Part shown: piece after piece, positions 56,201 to 61,568 of the stretch
Position numbering within the stretch: the stretch's first letter is position 1
Layout: every line of letters starts with the position of its first letter
Assembly: GCF_002243175.1 (NCBI RefSeq)
Contig: NZ_NDYF01000017.1
Location: 62,001-126,000, forward strand
Origin: Finegoldia magna_J
GTDB lineage: Bacteria; Bacillota; Clostridia; Tissierellales; Peptoniphilaceae
Direction of reading: 5' to 3'
DNA: 64,000 nt
The notes under the pieces: model-generated
Databases searched by the model: none
What the model was told of the DNA's origin: nothing
Seen by the model: only the letters and a program-made list of their open reading frames with translations
Made by a program: the position numbers and the translations under genes

Positions 56201-57689
56201 TCAAAAAGTTTGCCTGTTCTTCTAAAGATTTACCCTTAGAAAATTCTGCTATTACTGCTAATCTTCCATCTTCATGATTTCCTCCATGTATTAAAAATGT
56301 ATCTATTTCTCTTTGACTTATTGGATTTGAGAAGGATATTTGCTCTCCATGATTTTTAGCAGAAAAAAAGGAAGTAGACTCTACTTCCTCATTTTTTAGA
56401 TTAGGATTATCTCCCTTTCCCCTATTTCTTGTAGGGTCATATCCATGTTCTTCTTCAATCTCAGATATTTCAGATAGTCCTCTTCTTTCAGTTCTTCTGT
56501 CAGACCCCAAGTTTCCATCATTTTGACTTCTTCCCTCGTGATAAAGTCCTCTATCTCTTTTTCCTTTGATAGAAGATGATCCATCAATGTCCCTTGCAAA
56601 TACATTATCTGATAATCCTCTTCTTTGTTCTCCTTGAGAAAGTTCAATCTCATCCTTCCCCATCTGTTGAGTTTCTTTAAATCTATTTCCTTGGGAATTG
56701 CCATATTGGGTATTAGGACTTCCATGCCTTCCTCCAATTCTTCCATCTTGTATGTCCCTCCCTGTCTCTCGAAGGAATTCTCCTTGACGATTGGTGTGTA
56801 AATCCCCTCCTCCATGAGGTATTCCTTGCCTGCCAATGTTAATTTCTCTTTCATCTTCCAAGCCTCCTTTAAAATTTATTTCACCGTTTATATCAGAACT
56901 TAATTTATTATAACGCTCCTTAAGCTCTTTTGTCTGCTCCAAATCTTTTCTTTCTTGAATTTTCTCTAAAATTTCTAATCTTTTTATTTCACTTCCCAAA
57001 TCAAGTAAGATATTTTTACTTATATTAGCGCTTATACTTAATACTTTGTCTATGTCCGAACTTGATATTTTAGACAGTAAAGATAAGTTTTCTTCTTTTA
57101 GCTGATATGAGACCTCCATTCTCTCGCTTATGGAAATTTTTACGGATTCTTTTAACAAATTAAAAAGGTCTACCTTTTGAATGCTTTTTAAACTTTCGTC
57201 AGATAGACTTTCTAAAATTTTATTGAATTTTCCTCTAACATTACTTTCTACTAAGGCATCAATTTTATCTTCTTGGCTTAATAGAAGCTTACTATCTTTT
57301 TCTTTAAACTTATCTATCAGTTCATCTAGTAAGTTTAAATGCTTTTTGCTATCATATTTCCATAACTTTACCTCAGAAATATTATGATTAATACTTACTG
57401 TTTGCCTTATGTCGAAGATATATTTTATCCTTCCACTATCTATATCTAAAAGTGGTATTCCTTTTTCGCCTCTTTTAACGCTTCTACCTATAGTTTTCCA
57501 ATAATCAAATTCTGCACAGGCTGTTGCTTTTGGATCCATATTGTATATAGATATTTGATGTATATATGGATACTTATAGTTATTGCCTGATACCTTTAAA
57601 TATTCCTCATATTTTTTTATATCTTTCTTAAATTCTTCTTTTGCAAGATAGATTGTTCTACTTAAATCTACTATATCATATCTTGGCAT
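47271..57689 (-). CDS. Giant ICE protein: ArdC-like, DNA methylase and SNF2 helicase domains
   Basis: 3472 residues. The N-terminus (about 1-120) resembles ArdC/DUF1738 (ATACAEFDYWKTIGRSVKRG). A Gly/Arg/Glu-rich spacer (about 280-440) is followed by two related domains that share LSW or VSW-K-x-x-N/A-x-x-I-N-x-L ends (about 480-570 and 665-775). Further on are an N6-methylase core with LEPSAGTGRFIGNL and VAIGNIPFGEF (about 1840), a helicase with LAHEVGAGKTFEMIG (about 2476), VDEAHAYKN (about 2645) and RAGRIVRQGNEN (about 2975). The C-terminus holds DLDNDGIPDRYDSD, a calcium-binding type 3 repeat. Such proteins are hallmarks of Tn5252/Tn1549-like ICEs and are thought to protect incoming DNA. 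ATG 57689 follows AGGAGGG; ATG 57704 overlaps it. Confidence 0.9.
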   Translation of the reverse strand: MPRYDIVDLSRTIYLAKEEFKKDIKKYEEYLKVSGNNYKYPYIHQISIYNMDPKATACAEFDYWKTIGRSVKRGEKGIPLLDIDSGRIKYIFDIRQTVSINHNISEVKLWKYDSKKHLNLLDELIDKFKEKDSKLLLSQEDKIDALVESNVRGKFNKILESLSDESLKSIQKVDLFNLLKESVKISISERMEVSYQLKEENLSLLSKISSSDIDKVLSISANISKNILLDLGSEIKRLEILEKIQERKDLEQTKELKERYNKLSSDINGEINFKGGLEDEREINIGRQGIPHGGGDLHTNRQGEFLRETGRDIQDGRIGGRHGSPNTQYGNSQGNRFKETQQMGKDEIELSQGEQRRGLSDNVFARDIDGSSSIKGKRDRGLYHEGRSQNDGNLGSDRRTERRGLSEISEIEEEHGYDPTRNRGKGDNPNLKNEEVESTSFFSAKNHGEQISFSNPISQREIDTFLIHGGNHEDGRLAVIAEFSKGKSLEEQANFLKEIYRGANGLEIEGRKISAWFGKEGAIFKDGDEARYREGQIVSWKDLANNINNLLDRGEFASNVEIVESATYEREKIAEKLLYLKRDLTDETKDRYLAILNDIKGRGFPDEKENLGKKLEDKNFINKLRKEYEVFLEEYKINPDILRFHHYKLSKIYNDINDLEIERKLYRSNLKDIAPIQSFITQDEIDESLKRGSGFSDGKKRIYEFFTEKHDLKEQADFLKNEYGVGGSSHALSAARESGEWHDAKGIKYNKGNAKEILLSWSNVARRINDLIKKNRYIDEESFEENREKKTDQQINKTEKESQEYINYQDDLPPTDNDVYIERTNNSSIYYYQGQSVASIGDDGKLIIYDEFMPNFLKEEIYSIAFEKQLDIPLDQLDDGIILEGIHDTFYIKEKEEIEGREYYLLESQSRYDDIPNIVVNSNKEVIDDDIVNGFEEFKEFYPNKNKENIGFDLDSHRKDDYWIIEFNEGSSLIEKDYAGQRLTKQLLDEIREIDEKIRLHNKTLGEDEYGQMTDKWEGYSKFYFNHIVDGKIVDHYKIDIGDGNEINQRDFEFLYEQIGKSQIELNQTIEGNKIDEKIISINQIEDRIFDVLVKDKVLENEIIKARENLGNNTLASFNSVFQREYVKIMREVADKQGNLPDDMKAIDKVKELAIRIENRYREYLNNSHENNIEDDKEILSIKVGDIVRTEDNKYLKIKDISSGYDNNHNQIIYYSYDAYFDKDLKLFSHSFKESDLKALEVLRNEVEEKLTKEIVEDKIAVKVGFYYALVDKYKTKDIELEETGIRVYPRKENSQGKIYTLYKGKSFEDSKKIDSLFDEITAKMKEANLTNLNDVLELEREGLFEITDDKVTKFEEGYDIDVQSFNQQFPDYYNDIYVFNKNLEINGAYQNLAHINEENKITFNINLSQEEKSKIEEIRDKKQVLSMLIDKDIKEKREYYFDPQDEEYLLLSKKIEDGLLKKPENIIDGKEGYKVELILDVKGKSLKQNLRYNGYILNSNQAIKYKSYKDILSNFPYLLDDKHREVLLNGYLNQQIENDRTRQEENPFKEGMSVRYKGKEYTITAINDTTSPKTIELEDSTGLMNGFITGSETILFNDYKNLDLEVYRSSEKEKQSIDKGELVEQISFEDIDNNNEEEVKKDKKTDIENIEGVSEVSLENYKIINEEENLPPSQRLKNNIEAINVLKALEKENRSARKDEQEILAKYIGWGGLSDVFDEEKEGQWLDARNFLKENLTGEEYNRARESTLTAFYTPKVVIDAIYESLSNLGFEKGNILEPSAGTGRFIGNLPEEMKESNFYGVELDSISGQIAKELYPNANIQIKGFEETNFSNNLFDVAIGNIPFGEFKVADREYERNNFLIHDYFFAKTLDKVRDGGIIAFITSSGTMDKKSEDVRRYISERAEFLGAIRLPNTTFKGVAGTEVTSDIIFLKKRDRLLKIDEDWIKLDKDAKGLIYNKYFVDNPQMVIGTMEEIPSRFGTSLACIENKDISLEEGLKKAIKNIQGRYEEAQINDDLGEETIPADDSVKNYSFALVDDEIYFRENSIMQRISLNQNDKDKVKEYLRLNESLRKVITYQREDYSDEEIKKEQENLNKFYDDFNSKHGRLNSKTNKKLFREDANFSLISTLEKLDKEGNFIGKSDIFNKRTIKKAVIIDHTDRAIDALVLSISQKGKINFDYMEELTGKTRDKLIEELKGEIFLNLDSFEPNDINPFKSANELGDFSRPYVSADEYLSGNIRDKIEVVDSYIKNIEKELGKEENLEDSKLLKKELEELHFQKAKLVEVMPKALDASEITVRMGATWIPEQDYKKFMFDLLKTPVSSRWNIDIKYSDFTGEYRVEGKSSDRGNDLASFTYGTNRVNAYKLIEDTLNLRDTKVFDQVEDSDGKKKSVLNQKETMLARSKQEMIKEEFKSWIFDDVERRNRLVEDYNERFNSIRQREYDGSNLTFEGMNPEIELRAHQKDAIARGLFGGNTLLAHEVGAGKTFEMIGIAMESKRLGMSNKSMFVVPNHIVEQFGREFNELYPGANVLCATEKDFTPDRRKRFCSRIATGSFDAVIIGHSQFEKIPISKERQEYELQGQIDEIIDYIDEYKRERDQRFTVKQLEKTKKKLETKLEKLNADYKKDDVVTFEELGVDKLFVDEAHAYKNLYLFSKMRNVAGITSTDSQKSSDMLMKCRYMDEITNNKGLVFATGTPVSNSMAELYTMQRYLQYDELKKMKLQHFDSWASTFGETITAIELNPEGNGYRSKTRFAKFYNLPELMNTVKGFMDIKTADVLNLPTPIAHYETIKTKPTEEQKEILETFSERADKVRDKQVDSSVDNMLLITNDGKKMALDQRLINPLLPDDPNSKVNTCIKNVFSIWDKYKDKKSAQLIFCDMSTPSNDFNIYDDIKTKLIDMGVPKEEIEFIHKAKNNMEKDAIFDKVRKGEIRVLIGSTQKMGAGTNAQDKLIAIHDLDIPWRPADLSQRAGRIVRQGNENKEVHIFRYVTENTFDAYLFQTLENKQKYISQIMTSKTPVRVAEDVDEATLNYAEIKALATGNPLIKEKMDLDVEVSKLKMLESNFKSNLYKLEDKVVKFYPKEIERLKERIENLKEDIKNVEPYREVSKNTKEENKFTSITINEKKYTDKKIAGEFLLNKIKGLKINGEMDREGIKVGKYRNFDLSIKYDSFFNKYNFILKGKEDYTGEFGTDGLGNITRMDNILDKLPERLEDNISKLKDTEEQFQIAKLEVQKTFPQAELLKDKSLRLSEVNNLLNMGDSEDIQQDNPLLEEVKEELINFLNREYEEDNKVEDFDNLFPDLNDIRIAYTTTPDEKHEIQISLDLENYKMNTYVDNTLIDSFQYTYDPLDASDLEEVIQIKTDIVFWDFSELVAVDEKKLKEILGLEIDDEGNFYDPLNLDLDNDGIPDRYDSDFKDSDYFESTYDVEDNFHAKEEKESIIDKLQEYKNNLEEDNNIKEINNCEPYGR

Positions 57690-57831
57690 TTTATCCCTCC
57701 TCATTATAGTGATAAAAATGAACTAAATTTTTATATATTTATTTATTAAACTTTATTTCTTTCTATTTTTTAAATTTCTGTAAGCAAAAGATAACTTTAA
57801 AATGTCATTTACGCTATCTTTTTATTGCAAT

Positions 57832-57866
57832 AAAAAAACGATTGGAATTTTTTACTTTTCTAATCG
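57832..57866 (-). terminator. Rho-independent terminator after the toxN remnant
   Basis: CGATTGG (57839-57845) pairs with CTAATCG (57860-57866), one mismatch, and seven T follow on the minus strand. Confidence 0.7.
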
Positions 57867-57883
57867 CTTTAACTGCCTTTATT

Positions 57884-58250
57884 CTATTGCTTCCAATCCA
57901 ACATTGCTTTTTCTAACTTTGAAAATTTGCAATTTGCTCTTCTTATAATTCCTGTTTTCTTTTGATTTTTGTATATTTTTTCTACCTTTATCAAGATCTT
58001 TGTTTTTATTTTTAAACAAAAAGCATATTCTTTTTGAAATAAGTCTTTATATCTGATATCTTCAAGTTCGTTAAAATCAATTCTTTCATAACCATCAGTC
58101 GGTACAGGAATCATTTTCTTAATATCCAATATAGATAATATGTGCATTTTTTCTTTATCAGAATAATATCTGTAAATATCTCCATCTATAGTAATACTAT
58201 CATCGATCACTTCATAAATTAAAAAATGCTCATCAGAAACATTCTTTCAT
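57884..58250 (-). pseudogene. toxN: ToxN-like type III toxin, N-terminally truncated
   Basis: The open part (from GTG 58210) has 108 residues. HILSILDIKKMIPVPTDGYE, RIDFNELEDIRYKDLFQKEY and ANCKFSKLEKAMLDWK line up with the C-terminal half of ToxN/AbiQ (LGLINLKFMIPI...; PYKRMLYKQLQFI...; CNFSLLEEKYRDF). About 60 N-terminal residues that carry most of the endoRNase active site are missing. An ATG at 58250 behind AAAGGAAA would give MKE and then needs a one-base shift to join VSDEHFLIYEV and the rest, so the 5' end is also frameshifted. It follows the antitoxin RNA and terminator, the normal type III order. The toxin is almost surely inactive. Confidence 0.8.
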
Positions 58251-58284
58251 TTTTTGCGTTTTCCTTTGCAGAAGAAATTGGAAT

Positions 58285-58404
58285 AAAAAAATAGAAAGGT
58301 TTTAACCTCTCTGTTTGCTTTAATATTTTACCTTTGGGATGTAGGTAGTGATACACCTTCTTTAATGCTCCACCTTTAACGGTAGCGGGACACCATCTTT
58401 ATCT
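58285..58404 (-). ncRNA. toxI: ToxI-like type III antitoxin RNA with terminator
   Basis: From the predicted start near 58404 the minus strand reads two related units beginning AAAGATGGTGTCCCGCTACC (58400) and AAAGAAGGTGTATCACTACC (58363), about 37 and 42 bases long. The core GGTGnnnnnCTACC resembles the ToxI repeat of Pectobacterium (AGGTGATTTGCTACCTTTAA). A terminator hairpin (AGAGAGGTT/AACCTTTCT, 58312-58292) with T7 follows. Type III antitoxins are exactly this: short tandem RNA repeats upstream of a terminator and the toxin gene. Only about two repeats are present. Confidence 0.8.
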
Positions 58405-58410
58405 GATAAG

Positions 58411-58439
58411 AGTATAACGTATATTTATAGTAATGTCAA
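58411..58439 (-). promoter_or_regulatory. Promoter of the ToxI-like RNA
   Basis: TTGACA (58439-58434), 17 bases, TATACT (58416-58411) on the minus strand, one of the strongest promoters in the window. The remaining 58440-58551 up to the topoisomerase stop shows nothing. Confidence 0.85.
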
Positions 58440-58551
58440 ATAAGCAAATTTCCTAATGCCTACTCTTTTATCACTTATATTATACCATATTTCTTTCATA
58501 AATCATTCCTTTCTTCATTCCTATAATTATATTCAAGTTTTTATAATCAAT

Positions 58552-60258
58552 TTACTTATAATATTTACCTATAGTATTTTCTATTTCTTCTTCAATTTCT
58601 TTTAAAAAATTCTCTTTATATTCCTTACCCTTTGCTATATCACTTAATCTCATTTCCCATTTTGCTGTTGTCTTTGGAGATTTAAACTCATCTATAACTA
58701 TAGTCACTAGGTTTAATCCCTTCCTAGTTGATATTAGGTTTTTCTTTTCTCTTTTTATATAACCTTTGTATATCAAATTTTCTATTATTCCCGCTCTTGT
58801 AGCAGGAGTACCAAGTCCTTTTCTTTCAACTTCAACATCCTTAACTAATTCATCATTTCCAGCTATTTCCATAGCTTTTAAGAGTGTGTCTTCAGTGAAG
58901 TGTTTAGGTGGTTTTGTATATTTCTCTTTTATATCTTTATTTTCAATATATAAAAAATCTCCTATTTTTACATCAGGAAGTTGTATATCTTCTTTCTTCT
59001 TTGATTTATATTCTTCTAAATATTTTGTAAATCCTTCTTCAGCAATTATTTTATAAGTGTTTATAAATTCAAACCCGTCAAATTCAGCCACTATCTTTGT
59101 TGTATTTTCTACAAGAGGATATCCAAAACTTGCATAGAGTTTATTTGTTATAAGTCTATATACTTTGGCTTCACTTTCCGGAAGATTTGAAATATCCTTA
59201 TTTAATGAACTTATCGTTGGAATTATTGCATGATGATCTGTAACTTTTTCAGAATTAAAAACTACCTTAATTCTTTCTGTGTCAAAATCATTTTTTCCTA
59301 TAATATTATTTACAGTGCTTTCTATCATGTCTACTGTCAAATATCTTGAATCTGTTCGTGGATAGGTAATATACTTCTTTTCATACAGGCTTTGGGCATA
59401 ATCTAGGGTTTGTTTTGCACTGTATCCAAAATACTTATTACATTCTCTTTGAAGTGTTGTTAGATCAAAGGGCAGATTAGGCTTTGTAATCTTTTCTTTT
59501 TTAATTACATCGGTTATTTCAATTTTTTCTCCGATTAAATTTTTAAGCTGCTCTGCCACTATCTTGTCATCAATTCTATCTGTCGAAAGTGTAAATCCAT
59601 TCATGGAAATCTCCACTGTATAATATTTTTCTTTTTTAAAACTATTTATCTCATCATCTCTATTCACAATCATTGATAAAGTTGGTGTTTGTACTCTGCC
59701 TACACTATAATTTTCATTATATAGACAGGAGTAAAGTCTACTTATGTTCATTCCAACAAGCCAATCAGCTATGGCACGAGCCTTGGCTGAATCAAAAAGA
59801 TTATCATAGTTACTTCCATCTTTTAAGTTGCTAAATCCTTCTTTTATTGAAGAGTCTTCCATTGAGGAAATCCAAAGACGTTTCATTTTCTTCTTACAAT
59901 TTGCCATCATATATACAAGTCTAAAGATAGCTTCTCCTTCTCTACCAGCATCACAAGCATTAATAATGGTGTCAACTTCATTACTATTCATTAGCCTTTT
60001 AAGAATATTAAACTGTTTTTTAGTTGTCTTCGTTACCTCATACTTGTATTCTTTTGGGATAATAGGTAAATCTTCAATTCTCCACTTCTTATATCTTTCA
60101 TTATAAACATCAGGATTTGCCATTTGTACTAAATGCCCAACACACCATGAAACAATATATCCATTCCCCTCATAATATCCATTATTTCTATTTTTTGCTC
60201 CTATAACTTTTGCTATTGATGCTGCAACACTTGGTTTTTCTGCGATTACTAATTTCAT
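58552..60258 (-). CDS. topB: DNA topoisomerase III (type IA), ICE-encoded
   Basis: 568 residues. The TOPRIM domain begins MKLVIAEKPSVAASIAKVIG and includes NACDAGREGEAIFR. The catalytic tyrosine lies in KKYITYPRTDSRYL, preceded by NYSVGRVQTPTLSMIV. It ends soon after the core (RKGLNLVTIVIDEFKSPKTT) and lacks C-terminal zinc fingers, as ICE topoisomerases often do. It relaxes or decatenates DNA during conjugative transfer. AAAGGAGG precedes the ATG. Confidence 0.96.
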   Translation of the reverse strand: MKLVIAEKPSVAASIAKVIGAKNRNNGYYEGNGYIVSWCVGHLVQMANPDVYNERYKKWRIEDLPIIPKEYKYEVTKTTKKQFNILKRLMNSNEVDTIINACDAGREGEAIFRLVYMMANCKKKMKRLWISSMEDSSIKEGFSNLKDGSNYDNLFDSAKARAIADWLVGMNISRLYSCLYNENYSVGRVQTPTLSMIVNRDDEINSFKKEKYYTVEISMNGFTLSTDRIDDKIVAEQLKNLIGEKIEITDVIKKEKITKPNLPFDLTTLQRECNKYFGYSAKQTLDYAQSLYEKKYITYPRTDSRYLTVDMIESTVNNIIGKNDFDTERIKVVFNSEKVTDHHAIIPTISSLNKDISNLPESEAKVYRLITNKLYASFGYPLVENTTKIVAEFDGFEFINTYKIIAEEGFTKYLEEYKSKKKEDIQLPDVKIGDFLYIENKDIKEKYTKPPKHFTEDTLLKAMEIAGNDELVKDVEVERKGLGTPATRAGIIENLIYKGYIKREKKNLISTRKGLNLVTIVIDEFKSPKTTAKWEMRLSDIAKGKEYKENFLKEIEEEIENTIGKYYK

Positions 60259-60281
60259 TTTTCCTCCTTTAGTTTTTTAAT

Positions 60282-60316
60282 AAAAAAATGAGAGATTAAA
60301 TTTTCAATCCCTCATC
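60282..60316 (-). terminator. Terminator/attenuator directly before topB
   Basis: ATGAGAGATT (60288-60297) pairs with AATCCCTCAT (60306-60315), with one mismatch, and seven T follow on the minus strand. It lies about 20 bases before the topB ribosome binding site. Confidence 0.75.
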
Positions 60317-60327
60317 TTTTTATAGCT

Positions 60328-60518
60328 CTACTGATTTTTTATTTTTTCTATAATATTTATTCCATTATCTATTACATCTTCAAACTTTATGTCTCTAACA
60401 TAAAGATTTTTCTTCGAATAAGAATTCCATCTGTATAAAAAAGCTTGATTCGTTTTTAGCATTCTCATTAAACTTATGATTTTATCTATATCAAATTCTT
60501 AATTATACAATCAATCAT
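60328..60518 (-). pseudogene. Small frameshifted gene of unknown function
   Basis: ATG 60518 opens MIDCIIKN and then stops. A one-base shift near 60497 joins FDIDKIISLMRMLKTNQAFL, YRWNSYSKKNLYVRDIKFED and VIDNGINIIEKIKNQ, ending at 60328. The reconstructed product is about 63 residues. I do not recognise the family. A further short frame just upstream (GTLIKNDEQNDSANLIYKGS, ending near 60527) may be the tail of another decayed gene. The rest of 60560-60674 is featureless. Confidence 0.45.
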
Positions 60519-60674
60519 TTCAACTTAGCTTCCCTTATATATTAAGTTTGCGCTGTCGTTTTGTTCATCGTTTTTTATTAAAGTTCCAGAATTCTAATTG
60601 TACTTTTTTTATAAATTTATACGATAATTGAGTTTATTGTTGTCCTTAATCTACTGCTTAAATCATTGAGAAGA

Positions 60675-61553
60675 TTAAAATTCATCTTCATCTGGAATAA
60701 TTTCTGTATCTTCCTTATCTTCAAGATCATAATCCTCCCCTTCAGATTCATAATCATCTTCTAATTCATTATAATCTTGCTCCTCTTCAAAACTTTCCTC
60801 TTCATTTTTTTTATAGATTTTGAAGTAATATCCTGCACCCATTACACCAACAATAATTAAACCCATAAATAAATAAAGTCCTATCCCTGATTTCTTTTCT
60901 TCTTTCTCCTCTTTCTTCGGTTTTTCCTCCACCGGTTCTTCTTTTTTCACTACTTCTTCTTTTGGCTTTACTTCACTTTCTCCTTCAATCATATTTAGTA
61001 GATCTTGTTCTCCAACTTCTGTTAGTAGTTGCACATTTTCTTGATTTTCCGAATGATCTACAATGAGGTGCATAGTTTTTCCACTCTTTGTTTGAAAGGT
61101 TAAAAATTGTCTAACATCTATTGGATTTTCCTTTTTTTCATCTCTTGATGTTTGATCTTCTACTTTCGGTGTAATATCCTGTCCATTTTTATCTACATTT
61201 TCTATAACTGTTCCTCTTGCCTTATTTTCTTTTGTAGCTAATGGATTAATTGCTTTAGTATTGCCACCTTTAACAAGTTTAGATGGCTTTTCTTTTTTAT
61301 CTACTTGCTCATTTTTTATGTTATTTTCTTGTATTTTCGGCACTTCCTGATAAGGAATTTTTTGACTCTCATTAGATGGTTCATATATATCTTCATCAAA
61401 TAAGCTTTCTAATTCTTTACTTTTTTCTGGCAAATAAATATCATTTGACTGATTTTTTATTTCATTATCATTGCTCTTAGCTATGGATATGCTTGGCATA
61501 CTTAATAGTAAAAGGAGTAGCACTAAGGCTACCCCTAATCTTTTTTTCTTCAT
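60675..61553 (-). CDS. DUF4366-like (CD1107 family) ICE membrane protein
   Basis: 292 residues. A signal peptide (LGVALVLLLLLLSMPSISIA) is followed by a long polar, lysine/glutamate-rich region. A short conserved domain FLTFQTKSGKTMHLIVDHSE with VQLLTEVGEQDLLNMIEG is diagnostic of the DUF4366/CD1107 family. A single membrane helix (LYLFMGLIIVGVMGAGYYF, about 233-251) and an acidic cytoplasmic tail end the protein. The family is found in conjugation modules of Tn1549-like elements, next to the transfer channel genes; its role is not established. It is 15 bases downstream of the surface-protein gene. Confidence 0.85.
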   Translation of the reverse strand: MKKKRLGVALVLLLLLLSMPSISIAKSNDNEIKNQSNDIYLPEKSKELESLFDEDIYEPSNESQKIPYQEVPKIQENNIKNEQVDKKEKPSKLVKGGNTKAINPLATKENKARGTVIENVDKNGQDITPKVEDQTSRDEKKENPIDVRQFLTFQTKSGKTMHLIVDHSENQENVQLLTEVGEQDLLNMIEGESEVKPKEEVVKKEEPVEEKPKKEEKEEKKSGIGLYLFMGLIIVGVMGAGYYFKIYKKNEEESFEEEQDYNELEDDYESEGEDYDLEDKEDTEIIPDEDEF

Positions 61554-61568
61554 AGTTATCTCCTTTTC

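Noticed and set aside
56396..56854. 152-residue minus-strand frame within the giant protein gene
   Set aside because: It overlaps the low-complexity region of the larger gene in another frame; no ribosome binding site or family resemblance.
58313..58404. Structured RNA before the 108-residue gene considered as a riboswitch
   Set aside because: The repeat pattern, separate terminator and ToxN-like downstream frame fit a type III antitoxin better; no known riboswitch core is visible.
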